Source of the DNA: Glandiceps talaboti
Lineage: Eukaryota > Hemichordata > Enteropneusta > Spengelidae
DNA: 64,000 nucleotides
NCBI RefSeq assembly: GCF_964340395.1
Contig: NC_135550.1
Location: 26,627,176-26,691,175 of the forward strand
Direction: 5' to 3'
Each line of letters begins with the position of its first letter. The stretch's first letter is position 1. A model generated the notes under the pieces. That model searched no databases and had not been told where the DNA came from. It saw only the letters and a list, made by a program, of their open reading frames with translations. Both the position numbers and the translations under genes were made by a program. Shown here piece after piece: positions 42,719 through 57,508 of the stretch.

Positions 42719-45450
42719 ATGCCGCCTTATGTACAGTCAACTGGTCCTACGACCAGTCTAATCTTTCCTAATCGGACTGATGCCAATGAGCATTATGATC
42801 AGAAGGTAAAATGCGTGTTGGTTGGCGATGGAGCAGTGGGTAAAACGAGTTTGATTGTCAGCTACACAACGAATGGCTATCCCACAGAATATGTACCAAC
42901 AGCATATGATAACTACGCAGGTGAATTATTTTCTTACGTTTTGATGTATGATTGCACTGGCAGGGGTAGGAAGTCAATTTAAATATGTAACCGTTAACGT
43001 CATAATTTATTTACCGATACTCTTTTTTCTTTCATGTTTGTATACGATTTTGAATATTTTTAATGTGATTTTAGAAAAGTAAAGCGTGCCAGCCAAGAAA
43101 CATGGGACTTGCAGTTCTAAATTGTACATAGTCGCGATATTTTTGGTCGAGTATGAAATTGTGTTATTTCAATCGCATATATGATTATATCTGATCATTG
43201 CACATGTCATATCACAAAACGTTGGTATATCTCGATTTGGGTGGCGTGACTCACTGCAGTCCTGGCTTGACACAGTTAGATTGTCTGCTGAGATCCCTTT
43301 GATAACGATTGGTGTGCAAGTTCGAGCCTAGGACAAGGCCCGTGATGCCTCTTGAATATTTAGGAGCAGATCATTGTATATTGACCACATACAAAATAAA
43401 GCATTTGTGTCGGGTTTCTGTCAGCAATTCTATACGCCATTCTCTAAACTGTTTGTACTTTTTGCCTGTAAACATTATGTAAGGCCACACAACAATCGCT
43501 GCTTCTTATTAACCTACGGCTATTTTTAGGTTGATTGTAGCTTCTTTAATTTTTCATTGGTTATTGTGGAGATGTGGACACCTCAAACAATGCAGTGACT
43601 AATGTTTTACCCATTTGTTGGTTTATTTTACAGTTGTTGTAACAGTTGATAACAAACCGGTTCAATTGCAGCTGTGTGACACAGCAGGCCAGGTAAACAA
43701 AATATATCTTTTCATACCATAAATCATAAACATGTTTGCTACATTTGGGAAGTTACTACTTCCAAGAATATGTTACCTTTTATGCTATTGTCCGGGGATA
43801 TTACACAACTGCTCTTTCCCCTTGATTTTATTTGGCCTCAAGGACAAAATATCAAAGGAATTTTACTGTCAATTTTCAGGAATTGAAAATATTAATCCAG
43901 ACATCGGAAAATACCTGTCTGTATGTATGTATGTGTCGTATTTAGCTGATTGCACTCTAATGCACATTGCTTTGCGCATGGGTTACCGCTGGTTTTTTTT
44001 TCGCTAGTGTTCTGCAGGGTTTGTTTGCTTGGTTTCCAGTGTGAAACTCCATCCTGTGGTTAGTCTTGTTAATGACATCATTATAGAACTTCCTATACAT
44101 ACATGTACTGCCCTTTTGACATGTTGTGGTTGCCATAATCGGCCATAACTTGTAAGATGATCAGAGGTAGTCCTGCTTGCACACAGAGTGTGGGTTGATT
44201 TTGACAATGTGGGAAGGAGAGGGACATTGTTAGAATCTAGTCCTGACCTCCTTCTGCAAGCAGGACTAGCAGCTCCATATATCTGCAGCTAGGGATGTGT
44301 AAACCATGGGGTTATTTGAAAGAATTTGCATACTGTAGGGCTTCAGTTATATACCTACATAACTTCACACCTAGATAGAGTTGTTCAGCAAAACCAATAT
44401 AGAGGGCCAAAAAGCAAACACTTCAAAATTGACCTGACCATGGACTTCTAGTACAGTATCAATACTATCATATCAAAATCTACACTTGCTGGCAGGATTA
44501 TATGTAAAAATAGCTCAGCAAATATAATTAGAGTACAAATCAGGCTGTTACTATAGTGTTAGGGAGCTCATTTTGAGGGTATTGTGTGGAAGTGATAAAT
44601 TTTAAAAGGGGGCAGGGTGTGAATGGTGGTGTTGGGTTCAAAAGCTGTGAGTGTATTTGGAACATGTTTTCATGTTTTGACTTAGTGGTGGCCATCTCCT
44701 GCTACTTTGGTATGTTCAGTGTAAATGTTGGAGTGTAACCTGAGGGGGAAGCTTTCAACTGATGACATCAGCAGACATGGTTGAGGTCACACTCTTTCTA
44801 GTTCATGACAACGTCGTCAATGGAACTGCTTCAAATTCATGCAATAGTTGTAAAGTATTAATCACAGTGGGTGTTACCAGTCATGATGGTGTATGCGTTT
44901 TTGTTCTGTTGATGTTGTGTTTCAACATACTTGATTTTTGAACAGTCAATAACAAACATGTTCCACATGTGTTTTCTTTGTGATGCAGGATGATTTTGAT
45001 TCACTGCGACCCCTCTGCTACCCACAGACAGATGTCTTCTTGTTGTGCTTCAGTGTTGTGACACCAACATCATTTCATAATGTCTTGGATAAGTGGGTAC
45101 CTGAGATAAGGAAGCATAATAAAAAGACTCCCATCCTTCTAGTTGGCACACAGTGTGATCTCCGAAATGACGTCAAAGTACTTATAGACTTGGCTAAGTT
45201 CCATGAAAGGCCAGTGACAGAAGAGGAAGCGAAAAGCTTGGCAGAGAGAATACATGCAATTGGATACATTGAGTGCTCAGCACTGACGCAAAAGAACTTG
45301 AAGGATGTGTTTGACACAGTCATTGTTACAGCTTTGAAGCGCCAAGCATTGAAACAGGAGAAGAAGAAATCCAAGAAAATGAAAAAGTACAGAGTTAGTG
45401 ACACTGAGCAAGTGAAAAAGGGATGGAAGAAGCTGTGTTGTTTTGTGTGA
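42719..45450 (+). CDS. RHOU: Atypical Rho GTPase, RHOU/RHOV type
   Basis: Wrch/Chp-class Rho GTPase, a Cdc42-like regulator of actin, adhesion and Wnt-linked morphogenesis at membranes. Three exons: 42719-42920, 43634-43692 and 44989-45450; 240 residues. Landmarks: P-loop GDGAVGKT (36-43), [19 protein letters not shown] with switch I Thr61, DTAGQ (83-87), [14 protein letters not shown] (141-144), [15 protein letters not shown] (G5), then a Lys-rich tail and the end LCCFV. The CCFV end lacks a standard CAAX box and matches the palmitoylated C-terminus of RHOU/RHOV. Start: ATG at 42719, whose MPP matches the human start. The N-terminus is only about 29 residues before the GTPase core and lacks the long proline-rich SH3-binding extension of mammalian RHOU. 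It probably represents the pre-duplication RHOU/RHOV gene. Confidence 0.96.
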
Positions 45451-48400
45451 AAGTAAGCAGTGCCATAATTAAGAAGCTCATAGAAACTGTCAAATGAGAA
45501 AGGATGCCTCAGCTTATGGAAAATATGGACAGGCAGACACTTGTGAGTGTTCTAGAGAGTCCACAAGCTCAACCATTGCAATATGAGACTTGTTTGCTGT
45601 TATAAAATACACTGCACAATTTGAACAATGGTAATCAATAGAGGCTTTAATACTAGCCATTGGAGAACATTCAACAGTGTATGGTACAGGCAGCCTGCAA
45701 GTCTCGCTTTTCGATTCATTTTATTGACCCATTGTGGTGAAGGGCATTTGTGTAAGTATACAATGGGAGCAATATGCTTTGAGGTCACAATTGTCAACTT
45801 AAACAGACAGACTGTCATTTACATATTTTATGCTTTTGCGCTATTGCGCATGATTTCATGATGTATAAATTTCTGCTTATCCAGTCAAAAAAAATATTAC
45901 ATATCTCGATTATCTTTCCATGTGACATGAAAAAATACATATTTAAAAAAAAAAGCTAAAAAAAATAGCCATTGAAAATCAATTTAAAAATGTAATTCAT
46001 AAACATTAATTTGCAAATTTTCAGTAGTTGGTAAATGAATTGATAGGAGAGTGCAGGTCTTTTAAAAAGTCTTAATTTATGAATGATATAGGCAAGCCAG
46101 CTATTTCTGTGCCATTTTATTCCATTTTAAGAAACACATCTGTTACATGTTTCATTTTTGTGTTTTCAAATTGGCTGCCATTGCTAACGATTTGTTATAG
46201 TACATTAAGAAAATCCCACTTCATGTTGTATTCTATTATTACAGAATGTTTGACATTCCCTTGTAAAATATTGATACTCTATTTATTTTTAATGGGAGAG
46301 ATTCTTTACATGTATTGTCAGACGTCCTTGTATTGTTGTTTATTGACAAACTGACCAACCCTGCAAGCCCTAATTGTGAATAATTCAAGAAAACATTGAT
46401 TTCAAGTAGAACAGGTGAGAGGCATACATTCTCAGATCAATTAGGTGATGGTGGCATGCCAGCTTGGTTGTCTTTATCTGAACAGTTATCTTATTGTAGT
46501 TACAAGATTAAGGAGAAAGAGATCAAAGACTTTCCGTGTCACTTGATTGCGTGGAAAACTAAGATGATATGCAAGTGTATAAGCTGAGTACCATTGAACA
46601 TAATGATTTCTGCAGGATTAATGAATGTTTAAAGCTAGGGTTAGTTACATTACATCACACCAGCATGAGTGTAGCCATTGACAAAACTATTTCAGTGGTC
46701 AGTTTGAATCACTCTCTTCTTTGTCTCTGTATGAACCATTCAGATAACCGATTAAATTGTTTTTCAAGACATCGCCTTTCAAGTGGCAGTTATTTGTGTT
46801 TTGTTTAACATATAAATGATGTCCATGTAGGAAGTATTAAGCATTAACAGAGAACTTCTTCCACACCCACTTTCTAAACTGCTTATCTGTATGTAATATG
46901 CTTTGTCTTTTTTTCCTATTTGTTTACATTCCAAGTTTAGCTATTCTTTTTGGTTCATCATGCATCAACATACATCTGTTTTTGAAATATCATCATAGAA
47001 TTTGCCCATTGAATTTTTTTCTACTGGAATGTTAGCTATGGAGTTAGTAGTAGCACGGAGGAAAAAAAAGAACCCAACTATATAGCTGATTGGCTGTAGA
47101 TGTTTCCAGGGGCAATGGCAAATATGGTTAAGCAGACACAATCAGTCCATTGTATAACTAGTTACGTGTGTTGTGTTGACCTATTCAGTGTGCTTGTAAT
47201 GAGAAAGGCACCAGGTAAAATTAGAAACGTGGATGAAATGATTATCAGGTAATAAACAATGGGCTATAAGGTAATTACCTAGGAAAGGATTTGTTTCATT
47301 TTCACTCACTATTCACAACTTTCTACTGATGGCTAACAAAACTGCTCTTTCTTTGTAAGCTTGTATTTACCCAATATGTTGATTCAAGGTACAAAAAATA
47401 TCTCCTTTACTAAAAGTCTCATAACACCTCATTAGCCTTTCTGGAAATCATCAAATCAACACAGTGTGGGAAAAGAGTTAGGAAATACATTCCAGGTGGT
47501 TGGATGTTTTGGGAAAATGGATATCTACAAGTGTGTTGAAGGTCAAATTATTCATGCTTGTGCTGCTTGTAACAATAACATTTGTTGTCCCTATATCTAA
47601 CAGGTGTATGTATAACTTCAGAAAAGATAACAGGAACTATGTAGCCAATTTGGTGTGTTGTCAAGTCTGTATCAAGTTTCAAAACTGATGTGTTGTGTCT
47701 TTTCCTTCCAAGTGGTTCATACCACGTCATGGGAACAAGATTTAATTTGTTCTCAAGCTCCAAAGCCAATAGAAATGATTTACTTATGCAGAACTTTACA
47801 CAGAAGTTTATCAAGCCATAACTTTTGAAGAGGAGGAAAGAGTTCAGAAAAAATTTCAATCTCAGATCAATAGGGGTTTGACCAAGGTTCCATGAAGTTC
47901 TGAATGATTTGTTGTGAAATTAGAGTGTCCCTTTGAGAGTTGAATTGCACTCCATGTAACATTTTTACCTTCAATTATCACATGCTAGGTGATTTAGACA
48001 CCATGTGTGGCACTTTTTTCCTCTTGTGTGTCAAAAAGAAATCATTTCAAATAATAAACAACTCATTTTATGATGTGTTCGCTCTTTGCCAACAGTATAA
48101 ATTAGCCATCACTTCTCCCAAAGTGTTCATCTTAGTGATTGAATAATGTAGGTTTCTAGGGAACTGTTGCCATAGAGAAAAACCAACATGAGTGAACAAA
48201 GAGAGCATTTACACCTATCCTAGTGTGTTCTACATACAGTTTAGAAATGTGGCATCTTATTTATACCCAGCATAGTTAGTTTTCACAAATAACTAGATGA
48301 ATATGCTTTTCAAAAAGGGTCATGTGAGTTTTTCTGTTGTGACACCATGTTATGTTGAACTCTGAGTGGTGTGCAGTGACAATATGGTTAGTGGGTCCAC

Positions 48401-49124
48401 AAGACCACAAGACTGGCATGGGAAAACACTGTAGATTTGCTTCTGTGTACACAGTTTACATCATATCACCACTCCAGAATGGTCCAGGGGTCACTCCTTG
48501 ATTGGGGCATGTCAAAGCTTAACCCAACACATTCAGTGTGTCTGTAAAGTTTCCATTGTTGTGTTGACGTCACTGCCTATCCAAAGTAAGGCTAGATAGA
48601 GCCCTTGCTTCTATTGAGACACTGAATAACTGGCTATTGTGTATTGAGGTTTTGTTTTGTGTGAACTGCCCAACCACAAACAGAATTGGTTTGAAAGTAA
48701 ATCAGTTTAACTGTAGAACTCAGCAGGGCGGGAAGCTGGAATCGTTCCCCTGGAATCAGATCTGACTTGAAAAGAAAATTGTACTGTCTAGTGATGCGAT
48801 ATTGTGGTTGGGGTCGTACTCTTTACTAGCCTTGCAGGTGACTGTGACGTAGATAACATTCTTATTTGTAATAAAGGCCTTGGGTCTGGGTGTGGGCTAC
48901 ACAGTGAAATATCACTTCAGTGTAACTTTAATCTTGAAAACATCTTCAGTGTGAGAAAATACAGCTATTGAGTTTCATTGACATCATGTACTTCATATGG
49001 GGTCAGAACAGCACAGCGTGGTGACGGAAATACAGTTGCCTGTATCGTGATGATAGCAGTATGTTTTCTTAAGTTGTCTCTCAGTTTATGCCATTTGGAG
49101 AACATACACTTCCATTCAGGAAGT

Positions 49125-49152
49125 GGGATGGGGGGGGGGGGGAGGAGGGGGG
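49125..49152 (+). repeat. Poly-G / GGAGG tract
   Basis: GGGAT, then a run of 13 G, then AGGAGGGGGG. Strong quadruplex pattern. Confidence 0.85.
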
Positions 49153-52100
49153 TTGAAATATGTGATCAAATTAGGCATTTTGATTTTTTTTTTAAAACTG
49201 AGTAGACAGCAGGTATTTGTCATTGAAGGCTATCATCTCTTGTCAAATATTGATTCCTGGCATCACTCCTTTCAAACTGTCAATGGATCAAGATTGTAAA
49301 TAGCAAACATTTAAAAAAGGAAACAAATATTTATGAACTAAGCTGCAACTCAAATGAAATTATCAGCATTGTATTGTGTTGGTTTTGTCATTGGTTGCAT
49401 TCACTCATGGTCATTTGCGAATATGAGCTGTAATCATATCTGCATGCGTGTCAATAAATGTCAATTGTGGGGTGTATTCTTTCAGTCAAGGGTGTTGAAT
49501 GAACTTGATGAGTCAGAATGTAGTCATTGCATACATGTATACTATACTTATAAAAATTTGGTGACATGGTTTTGGTTTTGTTTTGTTCATCACTATATGT
49601 AACTACCCATGTAGTATGTGAACATAGCCAGATGTAGCATGGAATGATCACTAATGTGTTGGTTCCCACGTTTTAACAGACACATAATTATTTATCTGGC
49701 CATTTGATAATGTGAATGCACATTGTTTGGTGTTATCTTTTGAAATATAATATATATTACAGCCCAAGCATTAAGGGAAATAAGAAATGCATAAAATAAA
49801 ATAACCCCAATATTTTGTAACAAGCAAGTATTATACCAATACTAATATGGTTATGCATCATCTTTAAATATGACCATAAATTATGCATATGACAGATTGT
49901 GTGTCTGTTAATGCAATTGATGGATCATGGTTTGTTAGTTGATATTCAAAGCATGTAGTAAAGCTGTGATGTATGACAACTCAATTATTGTATTATATGA
50001 ATATCTTGTATGCAAAGCTCTTATAGCAACCACATCTATTCTGAAAAAAAAAGAAGTGAATTGTAACTTTTCCATCAAGTAAATTGGAATGTGAGTAGGT
50101 CTGTTTTCTCTGCAGTCCCTGATGTCACTGGTTACATGGACAACTACTTAAGCAGGCCATGACATTTTCATGATCACTTGCGTCATAAAATTTATCATTG
50201 AAAGTTTTAGCTGCTTCTAATAGGGCAAAGGTCGAGGACACATTAATATAGGGGAAGATATGGTCTTGCATATCAATAGCAAGTCAGCAAAACAAACGGA
50301 CCCTGTTTAGTTTGTTTTTAACAGGTATGATCTATTTCTGGCAATGGTGTCACAGTGATCGGTAGCTAAGCACTGTCTGGATGTGACTGATAACCTATGG
50401 ATCCACTACCAACACTTGGCTGTGATAAGACTCAAGGGCTCTACACTTTACTCCTACAAACCTCTGTACAGATGACATATTTATAGCCTTTTCAATATAA
50501 CTGCAATTTATTTGAAGTATTGAATTGTGGAGGCAAGGAAACAAGCAGTTGAATAGAAACTACAGCTAAATTGAATGTGTGGCATAATTGAATAAACAGA
50601 CTGTCAGTCTGATGACTGGATGAAATACCACTGTATCACAAATTATTTAAGATATGTGTTTACAGTAGAAATTGGGAATACACTATAAGTATCATTTATG
50701 AGATAGACAGTATTTTTGTAAATTAAATGAATGACTTTAATGAGGATAATTACATCAATTTTTATAGTTGTGTGTGTAGTCACTTGTTTCTTTGTTTTGT
50801 AGTAATAGTATATCAGACAATTTACAGTGAATGCATGCCACACTGATTCAGTATTCCAGGCAGCCCCTGATCATAAAGACAATTACGTCAGCCATTATTT
50901 CTCAATTATGTGTCTGAATATGTGAAAGCCATGATGATCACTGGGGAGTAATTCCCTACTCAGGAGGAAAACATGAGATGAATACAAGCAAACTAAATTG
51001 TAGATTATTTTATCGGCTGTATCTACAGGGGTCCTAACAGGGAAGATTGAATCAACAGAGGATGTGACTATTATGGGTTGTTGAACGCCAAAATATGTTC
51101 ATTCAGATTTTCAATTTTTTTCACCCATGTTTTCCTTTTTTTTCAAACAGTGTAGGAGAAGGAAATGCACTGCAGAAGACTTCCCACACATTAGATGTTG
51201 ATGTTCTCAATTTCTTTCAGTATGATGACGCTGCAGACTAAAAATATTTTTTATTCTGTGTGTATTCTTAGTACTGAGTATGATCACATGGTTTGAACAT
51301 TTGCTGGTATAATATTTCAGTGTATGTTATCATAACTGTATGAAAGGTCATATTTCTTCATACTACTCCTATTCATTTCAAGGTCTATAGTTTGCTTCAC
51401 AACATTACTTATGGTTGATACAGGGAGGATACAACAATTACCATGACACATGTTTCTCTAATAATATATTATGCAATGGAGGAATACATTAGCGAGGGGG
51501 AAACCTGTTATTTTCATATCAGATGTTTTCAGAAAACAGTTGTTTGAACATGGAACAGAAAATTCAAGGGAAAAATGAAAGTCAGTGTTTCTCGACAAAA
51601 GGCTGCCATCTCAGACATCAACAAAAATGATTTAAATTGCATACTAGTAATCTGTTTCAATAGGGATAAAATGTGTCAATTGCTCCTTCAGCTGTTTAAT
51701 AATAAAGGTCATGAAATTCAGGTTTTTGTGTGTGAAATTTATGGCAGATTTCCAATAAAGAGATTGGTTTTTGAGTGGAAGGATTTTATTATTCAAACTG
51801 ATGGGAGAACGTGAACAAACTGAAATTGGTTGGTCAGAAATACAGGCTAGCATTGTTCGATGCAGTTGACATATTTTCATTCCTGTGGCAACAAAAAGAT
51901 ACAATGCTACAACGCAATGGCATGTTGACAGTCCATCAGCTGACTGTTAGTCAGTAGACAGTTTGAGTTGGTACGCCTGATAAAAACACAAGTATTCTGT
52001 GACATTATTGGAGCCGCCATGTCAGCGCCAGTACTTTTATAGTCTGATTGACTACAATACTGCCATTGCTGCGCTCTCTTGACAATATTTCCTGTTTGCT

Positions 52101-53847
52101 CTTAGCACATTGAGCTCGCATACAACAAATGCAACATTGCGTTTCAAGTCCTCAAATACATGAATTCAGTGGAAATGAAGTGATTGCAGTATTTCTTAGT
52201 AGGCACATGGCACTGAATGGTATGGTCACCATGGAACAGCAAATATGAAGCTGTGACATAGAACACATTGTCACAGGAAGGAGGTAGACAGCAATTCGGA
52301 TGTATTCCAGTAAATGACGGACTCTTTCCAAGCCATGCATAAACTTTACAACTGATAGCCATTCATTCAACTGCTCAATAAAATGGGGTGGCAGTACAAG
52401 AAAAGACCACAAATACAAATATTCGGTTAATATACTATGCTCCAATGAAATGTACTATCAGCTGTGTGGTGACATATTGGTAGCATTTGCATGCATATGA
52501 GTACAGTAAATCGATTCATTTCCTTTTTTCTGTGTTCAATGGTTTTAAAATAGCATTAATAATTTTCACTCTTTCTCTCTCTGCACTGTAATAAATCAAC
52601 TGTAAAGGAGAAACACTTCGATGTATACTCTATGCTTTTCCTTTCTCTTTATTTAAGTAGATATAGAAAAGAAAGTTTAAAACAATAAGTGATGATGAAT
52701 TTCAGCTCAAAAGGTCAGAAGTCACTTGAAAAATATGTATCAAGTTCATGTAAATTTGAAATCTCTTGTTGAAAAAAAGAGTAAATTATCAGAATTATAC
52801 CATCCTGTAAACTTCTGGAAAAGGAAATTTCATATTTGTATTTTGTACAATGATGAAAATTATGCATCCTGTTGGAAAATATTTGGAGAGCACAGCTGAA
52901 TACTTGATGTGAGACACACTTAGCAGTATGGGTAAGTATCTGATGATAATCCTTGTTGTGTAATAGAATTAATCAGCTTTGCGAAAATAAGTCCAGACAT
53001 TCACCAGAAAACATCAAAAAAGGTCTATTTAATTCATTGACCTGACTGGCATTAGTCCAAAGCATGACTCTACGTTAATTTTAGGAGTGATTTATACCAT
53101 AAAAGTATTTTAGACATCAACGTAGTCCCACCCAAATATTACTAAGCATGATTAAAAAAGACCAGCACAAAGACTGGTCATCAAATCTCAGGAATTAGAC
53201 ATTATATTGTAATATGAGATACTGTCATATGGTAATTTTATATCATTTTGAATCATAATGTAATACATTATATGGATATAAATTGTTATCCTATGTCATG
53301 CATTCTAATTGATGTGAAAAAGAACTGATGAAATGATTAATTTATGACTGACTACAAAATATCAAATTATGCTGTTATAGCAAAGTGATATTGTTCATTT
53401 CATGCTATACACCCTAAAAGTCAAAGATTAAAGAGTCTACATTTTTTCAGTTGATTTGAAACTTCAGTCATGAATTTGAAATACCCTATTCCAGTTTATA
53501 ATTACTGCTACATTTTATTTATTATTTTCCTTATAAGGAAACCTGTGGACCCTTTATGGTTCTTGATGGTTACACAGATCTATGCATACTTTTGTCTCAC
53601 ATTTAAATATCCTGATAATATTTCAACTGCAAAACACATTGAATGTATTAGTTGAGCTCACCAGGTGTTTAGACACAGTATAAAAATAACATCACATAAT
53701 TTTGGGGGTATACCCAAATTGAAAAATGTCAAAGCCTTTAATAGCTACCAATTCAAATGCCTCTTTACATGCAAACTCAAGCATTTCTAGCACACAATGT
53801 AGATTCACTTTAGAATCTGCTTTATTCAAATTTTAGCCTATTTTGAT

Positions 53848-53905
53848 TATATTGAATTGAATTGAATTGAATGAATGAATGACTGAATGAATGAATGAAT
53901 TGAAT
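53848..53905. repeat. GAATT / GAAT microsatellite
   Basis: (ATTGA)n passing into (ATGA)n with one ACTGA interruption: a pentamer array that changed into a tetramer array. Confidence 0.9.
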
Positions 53906-56900
53906 CTTTCTTCACCGGTATTGGAAATGAGGCCACGATAAATTTGATTTACTCAGTGTTCCACAAGGTATACATTTTAAATAAAGTTATAAATGCATGA
54001 AGCTTATATAGAAATAACGTAGAAATGCAATATTAAAAGCGAATTTAATGTTATTTGTGGGCTGTCATGTGAACACTGTCAGAATTGCAATGTGTGGCGG
54101 AATTTAAAAGACTGAGACTGTGCTGGACTCAGAAATAACGGGTATTATTAGCCTATCAATGAAGTTATATAGTGAGCAAAAACTTGGGTTGCTTTTTTCC
54201 CTCTTTTTTTCAATACCGAGTAAATACCCTACATACAAACCATTGTCTATAGTATATCAGTGAAGAGAGTATATACTGTCAAGTACTATAGATTATATAG
54301 TCTCATTATTATCATTCACACCTTTAGTCATTTTTTCCTAGCCAATCATACCAGGCATTCAATGGCAACACAGTTCTAATTTTGGCTGTATCTTGCCACA
54401 ATTGATAGTCATAAATGATAGCCAACCCTTTAATTTGATTTGAAGGACATATGTCAGTCATCAGCCTGTCTTTAAACATCCTTAAATCTAGCATCATGCT
54501 TTTCTTTCATACTGCCTTCATTCCACTGACGGCATGAATGCAGATATTGCAGTTTTGCATATAAATAGTAAAGACGAAAGACAGACATGTAAGTACACTG
54601 TTAATAGTCTGAGATAAAGTCAGCTCCTGTCTGTAATAACAATTTGTATTTACATAAATCAATATTTTGAACAGATGTTACTTGGAGTCCTTAGAAAATA
54701 ATTTGTAGAGTTGTAAACAAGGTCAGTGAAATCTATACTTGTAATGGTTCAGGATAAAACAAGCACTTTGTAAGAGGAAAGATAAATAGAAAAATCATTC
54801 TTGGGACTATAACATATTAAGACATTTTTTTTTGGGGGGGGGGGTAAGTTTAAACTAATTCTTCAAGTGTAGGAGTACAAACAAATATTACTAAATTGAT
54901 CAAACAAATATTACTAAATTGATTTTAAAAAATTATTCTGTGATATGTGAACAGAAAATATGGGCAACTGTACAATAAATTGTATATTTAAAAATATATA
55001 CCAATTCATTCCCCTCTTCCATAAGCCCCTCCCTCCCCCATATATAGAGCCATTGAACACATAATAAAGTTAACATGTAGTGTACATGTGTAATTGAAAT
55101 GTGCCAGTCTTTAAGGTGTGTACAGAGTACAAGCAGATACTCCCTATTACTTAAGTGTATTGTCATCTTCTGTCTTTCAGTGAGTCTGTCTTCTAATTGT
55201 CTCTTTGTTTTGTTGGTTTTCACAACTGCATCCCTTGAAAGAATGTTTGTTATTCTAAACCACTATGTGTCTAATCAGACAAGAAAAGACAATGTAAGTA
55301 AAAAAAAAGAGAAGAATCGTTCCATGCATGCCAATTCTACTTTTAACCCAGGATGTTTTCAAGGATACAAAAGTAACAAATTATAATCAGAAAATTAGAC
55401 AGAGGGAAAAAAAATCAATGAGGGGCGAAAGTAACAAGGTATTATTTGGGTTAAGATACTGACTGACAATAGATAGACGCTGATTGGAATGATAACGTTG
55501 TTTGAGGATTAAGCTGGATGTCCTATCATGACAAGAAAATCACCACATTGCCAAAAACACATCACAAAGCTTTACACAAAGTGTCTGTGCTGAGTCTGAA
55601 GGACAGATTATGGGGGTTTAAACAGGACAGAATACCCAGATTATACAGTGTGAAGATATACTTTGAAATTACGCAAGATGAAAAGAATGATGACAAGTCA
55701 GGGGGAAAATTGGATGACAAGACAAGTCACTCCTAGTCCTTCAGGTTGTGACTATATTTAGCTAAGACAAACATTCATGTAGCCTCTTGTATTCACAAAC
55801 CCTTTGTGTGAGTTGTAGAAATTTGAAAATTGACAGCTTGTTTTTCTGTAGTATCTATGACTGGTCAATGCCCCCCGTTTATACAATAGAGGAACCTACA
55901 GAGAACTGTGTGGCAGTAGAGAAATAAACACAATTCAATGAAATCGTCACACCTATATACATATAGTACAAATTCCAATAATAAACATTATGATTTAAAG
56001 AAATTAACATGGAAAATTTAGTAAAATCTTTCACAATAAACTACATTTATAAAATTTATATAAAAAATAAGTAGAAAATTGATTATCTCAATAAACACAG
56101 TACTTTTAAACATATATGAAATATGCAACAGATGCACCAGGTATTAGTTCCAAGAATTAGTTTTCAGTATCTTAAGAAACATGTGAAAAAAATTAGAGAA
56201 AATCATATTGCTTAATAGAAAAGTGGTACATGTAAAATAGAAGTATTGTAAAGAGACACATGAAATAGATATAATTTGGATATATTAGCAGTAAATAAGT
56301 ACCAAAACAGGTTGAATAAAGCCGGATCCAAAAAGATACAATTTGTATATGCACACAATTAACTTATAATGAGTGCTACTAATGTAATTTAGACAGAGAT
56401 AGAGACAGTACTGTACAATTCAAATGATGTATATTGAATATGATTTATTTCGTTATGATTAGAAATATTGAAAACATTAATAAAAGCCGATTGTTTGAAT
56501 TACTATTTCAAGATAGAAAAACTCATATACTGATGAATGACAATTTAAAACATGTATTAAACATTATTTACAGAAATTAACACAAGAAAGAAATATTTAG
56601 TGAATAGAATATATGCATAGATTTCATTTCATTACACTATATTTGTTTCGTCAGTTTCATTTATATATAAAAAACTAAGGCAAAATGAGCACCCTAAGAG
56701 AATGGGAAACATCATATTAATCTACAGAAATAAACAACTTGTACAATTGTTTTGTCATCACAGAAATATTTGAAAAAGTAAGAAAACATGTCAGTAGTTG
56801 ACTTGGTGAACTTTGTGTGACACTGGTAAGGTCAGGTGTCAGTATTTAATAAATTTACATCGAATTGTAAACATGCTGTACAATTGTTGACTTCCTCATT

Positions 56901-56945
56901 TTCACAATACTGCTGCCAAGGACAAAGATTGACATTTTTTATTAA

Positions 56946-57258
56946 AATGGCCATATGGATGAAAATTGGCTATTTATCTGGAAATTTTAATTGATAAAAC
57001 TATATTTTTCTACTTGGAAATACAATGTTGAAGGACATTATATCAAGTCCATGTGTTGTAACTCAATAAATTGCAAAACGCTGACAAATGTGTAAAATGT
57101 TTGTTACTGTATGAACAATAACACTTTTTAGTTTTGCAATTTATTGAGTTACAAACATGGACTTGATATATGTCCTTTTACATTGTATAATAAACTAAGG
57201 TTGTTTTATAATTAAAAAATAAAAAATAAATACCCCATTTGTTATCCATATGGCCACT
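56946..57258. mobile_element. TTAA-flanked foldback MITE, 313 bp
   Basis: Flanked on both sides by TTAA (56942-56945 and 57259-57262). The outer terminal repeats are AATGGCCATATGGAT on the left and AGTGGCCATATGGAT (minus strand) on the right, 14 of 15 matching. Inside are two long inverted arms, 57021-57079 and 57131-57187, about 90% identical, around a 51-base loop. It encodes no protein. A TTAA target is typical of piggyBac-type and some other DNA transposons, so this looks like a non-autonomous element moved in trans. Confidence 0.8.
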
Positions 57259-57414
57259 TTAATCAAGCTAAATTTAAAATTCTTGATTGGATGGAGTATT
57301 TTTTGTGTGAGCCTCTAGGAATATTTTGATGTGGGTCAAACGGAGGTCATTATAATACAGTGGAGAATTAAATTGGTAATAATGAATTAAAAACTCACAG
57401 ACACATTGGATTTT

Positions 57415-57508
57415 TAGCATTTGAATATCTGGCTATTAATATGTAAATGATATCATTAGCATATGTATATCTGGTCATTCACATGTAAATGATATCATTA
57501 GCATATGA
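57415..57508. repeat. 42 bp duplication
   Basis: Two copies at period 42, each starting TAGCAT(T/A)TG and ending ATGTAAATGATATCAT, plus the start of a third. It lies about 160 bases to the right of the foldback element. Confidence 0.8.

Noticed and set aside
45075-45404. 109-codon minus-strand ORF
   Set aside because: Antisense shadow of RHOU exon 3.
52144-52445. Two overlapping minus-strand ORFs of 72 and 97 codons
   Set aside because: Two frames open over the same stretch with hydrophobic, cysteine-rich translations and no family resemblance. Treated as chance.
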